From Actinomadura sp. CNU-125 (GTDB lineage: Bacteria; Actinomycetota; Actinomycetes; Streptosporangiales; Streptosporangiaceae), in contig NZ_MKJY01000510.1 of the NCBI RefSeq assembly GCF_001942465.1, positions 1 to 44,196 on the forward strand: a stretch of 44,196 nt of DNA, given 5' to 3'. Positions 36,577 to 44,196 of the stretch are shown here, one piece after another (position 1 is the first letter of the stretch; each line of letters opens with the position of its first letter). Position numbers and translations under genes: made by a program. Under the pieces are notes generated by a model. That model was not told where the DNA came from and did not search any database. It saw only the letters and a program-made list of their open reading frames with translations.

Positions 36577-37635
36577 CTACTGGCAGTTGGAGTAGGGGGG
36601 CGGGAGGGGGCACGGCACGTTCTCGTTGATCGTGGGCTCGCGCATGATCGCGGCCACGTAGGACCGCAGGAAGTTGTCGAGGGTGACCCGGAGCGTGATC
36701 GACCGCTTCTCCGGGTTGTAGGCGTTGACGAACTGGAAGCCGATGCCGGGCAGCGCCTGCAGCAGCTGGCCGAGCCGGTCGGCGTTCCCCTGGATCATCA
36801 GCGACACCTGCGCGAGTTTCGCCAGGTCGCCCGGCAGCGTGTTGCGGTACTCGTCGATGAGCTCCTCGCCGCGTTCGACGAGATCGGCGATCTCCTGCAC
36901 CAGCGTGCGGATGCTCTGCCGCTCGCTAGCCAGCATCGTGGACGCCTGCGAGAAGTGGTCGACCAGCTCGCCGAGCGTCTTCTCCCGGCCCTTGACGACC
37001 CCGGCGAGCCGGTTCAGGTTGCGGGCGATCTCCAGGAGCCGCTCGTCCTGCCCGGCGAGGTTGTTCATGAGCTGCCCGGCCTCCTGGAAAGCCTGGTTGA
37101 ACGCGGCGCCGTTGCCGTCGAGGCTGCCGGCGGCGGTGCCGAGCGCGGCGTCGGCCTTCGCCGGGTCGAAGCTGTCGATGAGCCTGCCGAACGACTGGAG
37201 GGCCTCGTTGACCTCGACCGGCACCTGCGTCCGGTCGGTCCGCAGGACGGCACCGTCGGCGAGCCTCGGCAGGCCGGGACGCCACGCCGGGGCGAACGTC
37301 AGCGTCCGCTCGCCGATCAGGCTCAGCGGGACGATCGCCGCGTTCGCCGTCGCGGGCAGCGGCACGTTCTCGTCGATCTCCGCGACGACGCGGACCTTGC
37401 CGTTCACGGGCGTGACGGACTCGACCGTGCCGACGTCGATGCCCATCACCTGCACCTGGGAGCCGGGATAGAAGGACACCGCGCGGACGAAGTAGGCGGT
37501 GACGCGGTAGCTCCCCGAGGAGGAGAACGGGCCGGTCAGCACGCTGCAGGAGCTGAGGGCCAGCACCAGCGCGGCCGTCGCGAGCGCCGTCGCCGATCGC
37601 GGCCGGCCCATCGTCCCTGTCGTGTGGCTCGTCAT
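36577..37635 (-). CDS. mceD: Mce family protein (MceD-like) with lipobox
   Basis: 352 residues from ATG 37635, overlapping the mceC stop. The N-terminus ATALATAALVLALSSCSVL contains an LSSC lipobox, so this is a second lipoprotein of the operon. MCE domain: YRVTAYFVRAVSFYPGSQVQ, VMGIDVGTVESVTPVNGKVR and LSLIGERTLTFAPAW. The helical part has REKTLGELVDHFSQASTMLA, typical of the long Mce needle. The C-terminus has a Pro-rich tail with Cys. The frame is intact. Confidence 0.88.
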   Translation of the reverse strand: MTSHTTGTMGRPRSATALATAALVLALSSCSVLTGPFSSSGSYRVTAYFVRAVSFYPGSQVQVMGIDVGTVESVTPVNGKVRVVAEIDENVPLPATANAAIVPLSLIGERTLTFAPAWRPGLPRLADGAVLRTDRTQVPVEVNEALQSFGRLIDSFDPAKADAALGTAAGSLDGNGAAFNQAFQEAGQLMNNLAGQDERLLEIARNLNRLAGVVKGREKTLGELVDHFSQASTMLASERQSIRTLVQEIADLVERGEELIDEYRNTLPGDLAKLAQVSLMIQGNADRLGQLLQALPGIGFQFVNAYNPEKRSITLRVTLDNFLRSYVAAIMREPTINENVPCPLPPPYSNCQ

Positions 37636-38709
37636 TCTTCGACCTGTCCCGTCGGCACGAGGGGGTAGTTCGGCGGGTTGAAGTTCGGCTGGGGGCCGAC
37701 GACGCCGGGCTGGACCGGGCCGAAGCCGACGAACCCGCCCTCCATCCACCGGCCCTCCCGGCTGCCGCTGGTGCTCATGCCGTAGAAGGCCGGGCCGAAC
37801 CAGGCGAAGGCGGTGTTCAGCGACGGAAGGTTCTCGCCGGTCAGCGTCTTCATGGTGAGATGGAAGTCGTCGAGCACCGTCTCCAGCTGTTCGCGATGTT
37901 TCGTGAGGCGTCGTCGAGGCTCTTGACGACTCTGCTGCCGCTGCCGAGCACCGTCGCCAGCTCGTCCCGGCGCTGCGCCAGCTCGTCCAGCAGGCTCTCG
38001 CCGTACTCCAGCAGTTGCGCCAGCTCCTTGTCCTTCTTCGCGAGGGTGCCGGTGAGCTTCTCGCCGCCCTCGATGAGCGCGGTGCGTCCGGCCAGGCGTC
38101 GTTCAGCCCGGCGCTGACCTTCCGCAGGTCGGCGAGCATCCGCCCCATCTGCTTCTGGTCCGGCAGCTTGACCTTCGCCGCCTCCGTCAGCAGCCTGTCG
38201 ATCGACTGGGCGTCCAGCTTGGCCGCCATGTCGGACGCGGAACCCAGCGCATTGCTCAGCGAGTACGGGACGCTCGTGCGTTCCGCCGGGATCCGCCGGC
38301 CGCTGTCCGGCCGGGATTCCAGGTACGGCTCGACGACCGGTCCCGACAGCCGGAGGAAATGGCCGCCGAGCAGATTGGACAGCCGGATGTCGGCGTGCAT
38401 CCGCGGGCCCAGCTCGACCCCGGCGTCGACGCTCCAGGAGATCACGACGTTGCCCTGGCTGAAATCGGGGGAGATGTCGGTGATCTCGCCGACCTTCACC
38501 CCGGCCAGCCGCACCTCGGCGCCCTCCCGGATGCCCCCGGTGCCGGCGAACACGCCGCTGACCGTGTAGCCGCCCCGCAGGATGCCCAGCGTCCCGTAGG
38601 CGTAGGTCGCGAGTACCACGGCGGCCACGGCCGGGATCGTCACAACCGCGATCGCCACGGGGTCGCGGTCCCGGAACGAGCGGGAGAAGAAGTCCTTCCA
38701 GCGGCTCAT
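37632..38709 (-). CDS. mceC: Mce family protein (MceC-like), two frameshifts
   Basis: About 359 residues; the span is 1078 bases and two missing bases restore a multiple of three. The N-terminal frame has one membrane helix (PVAIAVVTIPAVAAVVLATY), the MCE domain YTVSGVFAGTGGIREGAEVR, LAGVKVGEITDISP and LSNLLGGHFLRLSG. The frame breaks near 38095 (the next frame reads RTALIEGGEKLTGTLAKKDK, ELAQLLEYGESLLDELAQRR) and again near 37910 (TKHREQLETVLDDFHLTMKT). The end is the PNYPLVPTGQVEE piece at 37632. Both breaks fit one lost base each. It overlaps mceB and mceD by four bases. Confidence 0.85.
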
Positions 38710-39860
38710 CCCCGGCCTCCCGCCTGCCCGCCGTTCTGGCCCGTGCCCTGATCGCCGAGGAAGAGGATCTGCATCATCGCCCGCAGGACCCGCTGCTGTT
38801 CGGGCGTGAGCTTCGACTCCTCGGGGCTCACCGCCGGGCTCTGGCCCGTCCCGGAGGCGGGCGGGGGCGGCAGCTGCATCGGGAACGGGCAGGTCTCGGC
38901 GTAGACGATGTTCATGCACAGGGCGTTGCCGCGGAGGAACTTGCCGCCGTCCATGAGCGTGAGGAGCGCCTGCAGCGCCGATGGCAGGCTCTTGATCATC
39001 TTGTCGATGTCCTTCATCCGGCTGTGCGCGACCTCCATCAGCTCGGACGCGCCGTCCACCAGCCGCCCGACCTGCGGTGCGGCGTCACCGAGCACGTCGT
39101 CGAGCCCCTTGGTGAGGCCCTCCAGCCGGACGGCCGCGTCGCCGATCGCGGCGCGGTTCTGCGCGAAGGCCCGGGTGAGGTCGGACAGGTTGTCGACGGT
39201 CTGGGCGATCTGCCGGTCGCGGGCGGCCAGCGCGTCGGTGACCGTCCGGTAGTCGGCGAGCATCTGCTCGATGGTGCCGGTCCGCGCACTGAGCATCTTG
39301 AGGAGCGACGCCAGGTTGGTGGTCATCTGATGTATCTCGTCCTGGTTGCCGTCCAGTGCGACCGCGAACGACTGGAGGATCTTGTTGACCTCGCCCGGGT
39401 CGATACCGCCGAGCAGCGGGGCCAGGTCGTTGACGAGCGCGCCGAGGTCCGCCGCCGACCGCGTGCGGGTCAGCGTCCGGCCGTCCTCCAGCATCTTCGG
39501 GCTGGCCCCGGCCTCCAGGTACACCTCCCGGTTGCCGATGAGATCGCGCCAGCGGACGACCGCCGACGAGTCGTCCGGGAGGCGCAGCGAGTCGCGGACC
39601 TTCAGGCCGACGACGGCCCGGCCCTTGTCCACCTCCACCGACGTCACCTGACCGACCTCGGTACCGGCGACCTTGACCGGGTCGCCCTCCCGCAGGCCGC
39701 TGACGTCGTCGAAGGTCGCCCGAAGTTCCAGCCCCGAACCGAAGGTCGTCCCGGCGATCCGGACTCCCAGATAGACGGTCAGCAGGGTCGTGACGATGCC
39801 GAACGCCAGGAACCTGCGCGCCGCGCGCCCGTCCAGGCGCGACTTGCGCCGCCCGGCCAT
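38706..39860 (-). CDS. mceB: Mce family protein (MceB-like)
   Basis: 384 residues, frame intact. N-terminal helix FLAFGIVTTLLTVYLGVRI, then the MCE domain LELRATFDDVSGLREGDPVK, VAGTEVGQVTSVEVDKGRAV and RWRDLIGNREVYLEAG. The helical part has GTIEQMLADYRTVTDALAAR and AQTVDNLSDLTRAFAQNRAA. CMNIVYAETCPFP near 315 has a Cys pair found in MceB-type proteins. The stop overlaps the next start (ATGA). Confidence 0.9.
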   Translation of the reverse strand: MAGRRKSRLDGRAARRFLAFGIVTTLLTVYLGVRIAGTTFGSGLELRATFDDVSGLREGDPVKVAGTEVGQVTSVEVDKGRAVVGLKVRDSLRLPDDSSAVVRWRDLIGNREVYLEAGASPKMLEDGRTLTRTRSAADLGALVNDLAPLLGGIDPGEVNKILQSFAVALDGNQDEIHQMTTNLASLLKMLSARTGTIEQMLADYRTVTDALAARDRQIAQTVDNLSDLTRAFAQNRAAIGDAAVRLEGLTKGLDDVLGDAAPQVGRLVDGASELMEVAHSRMKDIDKMIKSLPSALQALLTLMDGGKFLRGNALCMNIVYAETCPFPMQLPPPPASGTGQSPAVSPEESKLTPEQQRVLRAMMQILFLGDQGTGQNGGQAGGRG

Positions 39861-40924
39861 CAGTTGCCTCCCCCGACCTTGTACGGGTCCTCGGGGACCG
39901 CGGGCTCGACCGGGCCGCAGAGCCCCGGCAGCGACTCGCAGAGCACGGTGCTCGATTCGACGTGGACGGTCACCCGCGACAGCAGGGTGCCGTGCGGGCC
40001 CGGGATGTTGGCGATGCCGGCCAGTTGCGTCAGGACGGAGCCGCTGCTGCTGATCAGGTCCGGGAACGACCCGCGGTGGCGGTACATCGCGGCCACCGCC
40101 GGGTCCACCGACGCGATGATCCGGCCGGGCGCCGCCGGGTTCGACTCCAGGATCCCGTCCAGGGTGCGCGCCGACTCGTCGAGGCCGGTGAGCAGCCGGT
40201 CGAACTCCTTCGGGTCGCCGGTGACCGACGGCAGGATCACGTTCAGGTCGTCGGCGATGGCGCCGATCTCGTCGCCGTGCGCGTTGGCCGTCGCGGCGAG
40301 CGCCCCGCCGTCGCGGGCGATGCGGCCGATCTCGCCGGTCCGCCCGGCCGTCACGTCGAGCAGCTTCGCGGAGTCGTCGATCAGGCCGCCGAGCGCCTCG
40401 CCCCGGCCGTCGAGGCCGCCGTGCAGCGCCCCCATGATCGTGGCGACGTCCCGCGGGCCGAGCGCCGCCAGGAGGTCCACCGCGGGCCCGGCGACGTCGG
40501 TGAGCTCCTGCGGGTCCTTCGTCCGCGCGATCGTCCCGCCGTCGTCGAGGAACGGCCCCTCGCCCTCGTTCGCCCCCAGCCGCAGGTCGACGTACTTCGG
40601 GCCGAACGCCGACAGCGGGACGATCGCGACCTCCGCGGCGGCGGGGACCTCGACCCCGGGGTCGATCCGCAGCGTGACCATCGCGCGGCCGTCGCCGGTG
40701 AGGCGCACCCCCGACACCTGGCCGACCGTGACGCCGCGCACCCGGACGTCCGAATGGGTGGTGAGGCCCTCGCCCGCCCGGCCGAACGCGGCGCGCAGAT
40801 GGATCGATCCCGGATGGGTCTGGCGCGCGGACAGGAAGGACACCACGAGGCAGACGGCCAGGACGGCCGCCCCGGTCGCCCCGAAGCGGATCCGGGAGCG
40901 CGGTGTCAGATCAACGGTCCTCAT
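39860..40924 (-). CDS. mceA: Mce family protein (MceA-like)
   Basis: 354 residues from ATG 40924, overlapping the yrbEB stop. One N-terminal helix (FGATGAAVLAVCLVVSFLSA) is followed by the MCE domain IHLRAAFGRAGEGLTTHSDV, RVRGVTVGQVSGVRLTG and VPLSAFGPKYVDLRLG. The needle region has DVATIMGALHGGLDGRGEAL. The C-terminus has Cys residues in STVLCESLPGLCGPVEP. It is the first of the six substrate-binding Mce proteins. Confidence 0.9.
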   Translation of the reverse strand: MRTVDLTPRSRIRFGATGAAVLAVCLVVSFLSARQTHPGSIHLRAAFGRAGEGLTTHSDVRVRGVTVGQVSGVRLTGDGRAMVTLRIDPGVEVPAAAEVAIVPLSAFGPKYVDLRLGANEGEGPFLDDGGTIARTKDPQELTDVAGPAVDLLAALGPRDVATIMGALHGGLDGRGEALGGLIDDSAKLLDVTAGRTGEIGRIARDGGALAATANAHGDEIGAIADDLNVILPSVTGDPKEFDRLLTGLDESARTLDGILESNPAAPGRIIASVDPAVAAMYRHRGSFPDLISSSGSVLTQLAGIANIPGPHGTLLSRVTVHVESSTVLCESLPGLCGPVEPAVPEDPYKVGGGN

Positions 40925-41772
40925 CCCGTCAGGCTCACTGTTCCGCCGTCGCCCCAGAAGATGTAGGACAGCAGCAGGTTGGCCATGATGATCGTCACCA
41001 TGGACTCGCGGATGGCCTGCCCGGTGGCCAGCCCCACGCCGACCGGGCCGCCGCTGGCGTTGTAGCCGCGGTAGCAGTGCACGAGCACGATGATCACCGT
41101 GAACACGACCACCTTGATGACGCTGTAGAGCACGTCTATCGGCGGCAGATACAGGTGGAAGTAGTAGTCGTAGATCCCCGGCGAGATGCCGAAGAAGTAG
41201 ATGGAGATCAGCCGGGTCGCGAAGAAGCTGGCGAACAGCGCCAGCAGGTACAGGGGCACGAGCGTGAGCAGCGCCGCCGCGAGCCGGGTGCACACCAGGT
41301 ACGCCAGCGAGTTGATCCCCATGACCTCCAGGGCGTCGATCTCCTCGGAGATGCGCATCGCCCCGAGTTCGGCGGTGAACGAGCCGCCGAGCTGGAAGAT
41401 CAGCGCCACCCCCGCGATGATCGGGGTCACCTCGCGCACGTTCGCGTAGCTCGCGATGATCCCCGCGAGGGACTCGACGCCCACCCGCTGCAGCCCCGGG
41501 ATGGCCTGCAGGCCGACCGTCGTCCCGGTGAAGAACGACATGAAGAAGATGACGACGATCATGCCGAGGCCGATGACGACCGCGCCGACACCGGCGCTGA
41601 TGTCGCTGACCTGACGTATGACCGTCTTCAGATGCCGTCCGCGGGCGATGTCCACGACCAGGTGGTGCAGCACCCGGCCGCAGAAGACGACGAACTCGGC
41701 GAACTCGGGATTCTGCCGCGGTCTGGCGCGGCGCAGGACGACCGCGGCGCGGTGCGGGACGATGGTGGTCAT
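40921..41772 (-). CDS. yrbEB: YrbE-type permease B of the mce operon
   Basis: 283 residues, ATG 41772 overlapping the yrbEA stop. It is a MlaE-family permease: VGAVVIGLGMIVVIFFMSFF, VREVTPIIAGVALIFQLGGS, FTAELGAMRISEEIDALEVM and GINSLAYLVCTRLAAALLTL, with four to five membrane segments. The EEIDALEVMGI motif is the coupling-helix contact with the Mce ATPase (Mkl/MceG type), which is not encoded here and is usually elsewhere. Confidence 0.92.
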   Translation of the reverse strand: MTTIVPHRAAVVLRRARPRQNPEFAEFVVFCGRVLHHLVVDIARGRHLKTVIRQVSDISAGVGAVVIGLGMIVVIFFMSFFTGTTVGLQAIPGLQRVGVESLAGIIASYANVREVTPIIAGVALIFQLGGSFTAELGAMRISEEIDALEVMGINSLAYLVCTRLAAALLTLVPLYLLALFASFFATRLISIYFFGISPGIYDYYFHLYLPPIDVLYSVIKVVVFTVIIVLVHCYRGYNASGGPVGVGLATGQAIRESMVTIIMANLLLSYIFWGDGGTVSLTG

Positions 41773-42566
41773 CAGATCCTCGGCGGGAAGAGGCTGTACG
41801 CCAGGGTGGAGATCACGTAGTTGGCCGCGAACACGAGCATCGCCGCGATGACGGCCGCGCGGTTGACCGCCCGTCCGACACCGCTGGCGCCGTAGCCGCA
41901 GGTCATGCCCTTCCAGCAGGCGACCGAGGCGGCGATGAAGCCGAACACCCACGCTTTGAACAGGGTGATCAGCAGGTCGGAGAGCTGAAGCAGCGACGTC
42001 GCCTCGCCGAAGTACGAGCCGGGCGTCACGCCGCCCTGGACGACGTTGAAGAAGAACCCGCCGGCGACGCCCGCCACGATGATCAGCGAGCAGAGCATGA
42101 TGCCGACCGTGCTGGCCGCCCACAGCCGCGGCGTCACCAGCCGGTGCACGGGGTTGATGCCGAGGACCTCCATGGCGTCCAGCTCGTCGCGGATCCGCCG
42201 GGAGCCGATGTCGGAGGTGATGGCCGACCCCGCCGCCCCCGAGATCAGCAGCGCCGCCGCCATCGGGGCGACCTGCGTCACCAGGGCCTGCACGACCGTC
42301 GCGCCGGTGCCCGACTCCGCGCCGATCTGCCGGATGATCTGCCCCACCTGCAGCGCGATCGTGCCGCCGAGCGGCAGCGCGATCAGCATCACCGGGAGGG
42401 TCGTGACGCGGGCGATGAACCAGCACTGCTCGATGTACTCGGCTCCCCAGCGACGCACGTCCCACGTCTTCCGGAAGCCTTCGAGCGAGATGGCGAGCAG
42501 CACCCCGGTCTGTTCCAGCCAGCCGAAGCGCAGACTCGGGCGCGAGCGGAGGCGTGTCGTCACCAT
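41772..42566 (-). CDS. yrbEA: YrbE-type permease A of the mce operon
   Basis: 264 residues, ATG 42566. An MlaE-family permease: YIEQCWFIARVTTLPVMLIA, GTGATVVQALVTQVAPMAAA, GSAITSDIGSRRIRDELDAM and EVLGINPVHRLVTPRLWAAS. The coupling motif RDELDAMEVLGI is intact. The ribosome site AGGAG lies twelve bases upstream, slightly long. A promoter with a palindrome lies about 100 bases upstream. This is the first gene of the leftward operon yrbEA-yrbEB-mceA-F-Mce-associated-tetR. Confidence 0.92.
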   Translation of the reverse strand: MVTTRLRSRPSLRFGWLEQTGVLLAISLEGFRKTWDVRRWGAEYIEQCWFIARVTTLPVMLIALPLGGTIALQVGQIIRQIGAESGTGATVVQALVTQVAPMAAALLISGAAGSAITSDIGSRRIRDELDAMEVLGINPVHRLVTPRLWAASTVGIMLCSLIIVAGVAGGFFFNVVQGGVTPGSYFGEATSLLQLSDLLITLFKAWVFGFIAASVACWKGMTCGYGASGVGRAVNRAAVIAAMLVFAANYVISTLAYSLFPPRI

Positions 42567-42660
42567 GAGAAGTAGTCGCTCCTAAATTGAGATCGACATT
42601 CTCGAATCGGCACAGAGACGTTTACGGATTACGAGGGGTGTGATTTTCAACTCAGAGAGC

Positions 42661-42693
42661 GACAGTACACTCTGGCCAGAGGCGTACTGTCAA
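42661..42693 (-). promoter_or_regulatory. mce operon promoter with nested palindrome
   Basis: On the minus strand a perfect -35 TTGACA (42693-42688) is followed 18 bases later by TGTACT (42669-42664), a plausible -10. The spacer is itself a nested dyad: outer arms GACAGTAC (42661-42668) and GTACTGTC (42684-42691) are perfect, and the inner CTCTGGCCAGAG (42670-42681) is a perfect palindrome. A repressor bound here would block the promoter. The TetR encoded at the end of the operon is the obvious candidate. Confidence 0.65.
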
Positions 42694-43041
42694 GAGCGGA
42701 TGCGGATGTTGTGCGAGGGGCCAAGGGGGTGCGTCGGCGCACGGATCCCGCTGCGGCGGCCGGGTCCGCTTCCGCTGGACCAAGGACCTGCCGGTCGGCA
42801 AGCAGGCCGACCAGGAAAACCGCATCGGTGGAGCACGGCTTCGCCGCGCCGCGCCGTCGACCGGGACCGGCGTACGGCCGGGCGTTCGGCCGGGCGTTCG
42901 GCATCGGGGAACCCGTCTCCGGCACCGTCGGGCGAGAGCGCGCGTCGCCGCGTCGTCCGGGGTTCGCCGCGGAGCGGCACCGGAGGCTACCGGAACCCGT
43001 CCGTGCCGGCGGCGCCGTCGCCCGCCGCGACTACGTGACCT
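42694..43041. other. Region without a convincing gene
   Basis: About 350 bases between the mce promoter and the small ORF. Open frames exist on both strands, but their translations are Arg/Pro/Ala-rich and match no family that I can recognise. A 12-base unit CGGGCGTTCGGC is repeated twice in tandem at about 42882-42905. The stretch may be a degraded gene or a long regulatory region. Confidence 0.4.
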
Positions 43042-43245
43042 TCATCGGTTCCGGCTTCGTGCCGCGGGGGCTCCGCGCCGCGGACCGTCCGGTTCTCCGG
43101 ACGCCTCGTGCCGTGGTGTCTCGCGGTGTTCTCCGGCGGGCGCGCGCCGCTCTTCGCGCCGCATCGAGAGGGTGCGGCGTTCCTTCCGGGAGGCGTCCCG
43201 GAGCGCGCGGGCGAGTGCCCGCGAATAGTCCAGCATGAACCGCAT
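43042..43245 (-). CDS. Small hypothetical protein
   Basis: 67 residues from ATG 43245, preceded on the minus strand by a G-rich stretch (six G) that could act as a ribosome site. It starts MRFMLDYSRALARALRDASR, an amphipathic basic helix, and then becomes Arg/Glu/Pro-rich with no recognised domain. The presumed ribosome site is inside the right arm of the E2 hairpin, so translation would be hindered. It could be spurious. Confidence 0.3.
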   Translation of the reverse strand: MRFMLDYSRALARALRDASRKERRTLSMRREERRAPAGEHRETPRHEASGEPDGPRRGAPAARSRNR

Positions 43246-43249
43246 CGTC

Positions 43250-43297
43250 CCCCCCGATCGCATGATCATTCTACGAAAGGACGATGCGATCGGGGGG
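43250..43297 (-). terminator. 14-bp hairpin after the E2 gene
   Basis: Arms CCCCCCGATCGCAT (43250-43263) and ATGCGATCGGGGGG (43284-43297) are perfect around a 20-base loop. It lies ten bases after the E2 stop (minus strand), so it probably ends that transcript. Its distal arm also contains the G-run in front of the small ORF at 43245. Confidence 0.65.
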
Positions 43298-43306
43298 CCG
43301 TTCGGT

Positions 43307-44196
43307 TCACACGTCGGCGAGAAGGACCGCGGGGTTCTCGACCAGATCGGCCACGTGCCGCAGGAAGCCCCCGGCGGCGGCGCCGTCGCAGACCCGGTGG
43401 TCGAAGGTGAGGGAAAGCTGCGTCACCTCGCGCGGCACGACCGCGCCGTCGACCACCCAGGGACGGCCGGTGACGCGGCCGACGCCCAGCAGCGCGGCCT
43501 CGGGATGGTTGATGATCGGCGTGGAGCCGTCCACGCCGAACACACCGTAGTTGTTGAGCGTGAACGTGCCGCCGGTCAGGTCCGCGGGCGGCAGCTTCCC
43601 GGCCCGCGCGAGGCCGGTGAGCCGGGCCAGTTCGGCCGCGAGCCGCGCGGTCGTCAGCAGGTGCGCGTCCCGGACGACCGGCACGACGAGTCCCCGGTCG
43701 GTCTGCGCGGCGAAGCCGAGGTGGACGTGCCCGTGCCGGACGATCTCGCCGCGCTCGACGTCGACGGACGCGTTCAGCTCGGGGAACCGCCGCAGGCCGT
43801 CCAGGCAGACGCGGGCCAGCAGCGCCAGCAGGCCGATGCCGAGGTCGGGCCGCGCCGTCCGCAGCGCGTCCCGCACCGCGAGCAGCCCGGTGGCGTCGGC
43901 GTCCACCCATGTCGTGGCGTCGGGGATTTCGCGGCGGCTGCGGGCGGTGTTGTCGGCGATCGCGCGGCGCATTCCCCGCAGCGGGATCCGTTCCGCCGCG
44001 AACCCGCCCGAGGGGGCGGCCGCGGGCGGGTTCGCGGCGCATGGCGCGGTCGACGTCGCGGCGCAGGATCACGCCGCGCGGCCCGGACGGGCGGACGCCC
44101 GCGATGTCGATCCCGTGCTCGCGGCGATCCTGCGGACGAGCGGCGAGATGACCCGCGGGGCGTGCCGCGGCGACGCGCCGCCCGCCCCGCCCGAAT
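43307..44196 (-). CDS. 2-oxoacid dehydrogenase E2 (dihydrolipoamide acyltransferase), C-terminal part, frame broken
   Basis: The catalytic domain (about 44010 to 43307) is intact: RGMRRAIADNTARSRREIPD, VSFxx-like RFPELNASVDVERG, VHLGFAAQTDRGLVVPVVRD, GGTFTLNNYGVFGVDGSTPI and SLTFDHRVCDGAAAGGFLRH, which has the DHRxxDG active-site motif. Upstream, in other frames, lies a peripheral-subunit-binding domain: RVISPLVRRIAA, then EHGIDIAGVRPSGPRGVIL and RRDVDRAM. At least two frame changes (near 44125 and 44030) are needed. The lipoyl domain is beyond the window. It is probably from a branched-chain 2-oxoacid or pyruvate complex, with E1 genes upstream outside the window. Confidence 0.88.

Noticed and set aside
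42640..43238. Possible genes of 92-175 codons in the region between the mce and E2 genes
   Set aside because: Translations on both strands are Arg/Pro/Ala-rich without hydrophobic core or known motif; none has a good ribosome site.

Overview
The window is very GC-rich, with tightly packed genes, GTG starts, mycofactocin-type dehydrogenase, mce and DosR-type genes. This points to a filamentous or related actinomycete; an Actinomadura-like member of the Streptosporangiales is my best guess (inference, no marker gene is present). No rRNA, tRNA, CRISPR array or insertion sequence was seen.

Layout. (1) 1-4792: leftward narK and the start of narG, a cyclic-nucleotide-binding-domain protein, and a divergent DosS/DosR-type heme sensor kinase and response regulator, with a good DosR box (1570-1589) upstream of narK. 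This is an oxygen/nitrate respiration block. (2) 4819-16042: a SARP/AfsR-type regulator, a sensor-kinase gene with many frame breaks, a membrane partner, a NarL-type response regulator, and a complete, frame-intact lasso peptide operon: two precursors, cyclase, RRE (B1), leader peptidase (B2), a MauE-like redox membrane protein and an ABC exporter. Both precursors have the same ring and cysteine layout, resembling the class IV (handcuff disulfide) lasso peptide LP2006. (3) 16158-19959: a three-gene operon for an FAD-SLDH small subunit, a GMC catalytic subunit with a Cys triad, and a ferritin-like (VioB/RebD-type) protein. (4) 20088-26388: an F420-type LLM oxidoreductase, a MarR regulator with its operator, an MmpL-type transporter, a sugar-porter MFS protein and a DUF421 membrane protein. 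(5) 26588-32464: a molybdenum hydroxylase (large, medium and small subunits), a mycofactocin-coupled SDR and a P450. (6) 32569-42566, leftward: a complete mce operon (yrbEA, yrbEB, mceA-F, Mce-associated protein) ending in a TetR gene, driven from a promoter carrying a nested palindrome (42661-42693). (7) 43307 to the end: part of a 2-oxoacid dehydrogenase E2 gene.

How the genes fit together. Region 2 makes, oxidises and exports two related lasso peptides under a SARP and a two-component system. Regions 5 and 6 face each other and look like one catabolic unit: Mce import of a hydrophobic substrate, then P450, mycofactocin-dependent alcohol oxidation and Mo-dependent hydroxylation. The substrate cannot be read from the sequence.

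Quality caveat. At least ten otherwise intact genes are split by one frameshift, mostly of the kind produced by one missing base. I treat these as likely sequence errors, and each CDS is given end to end with the break noted. The lasso operon and the GMC operon show no such breaks.
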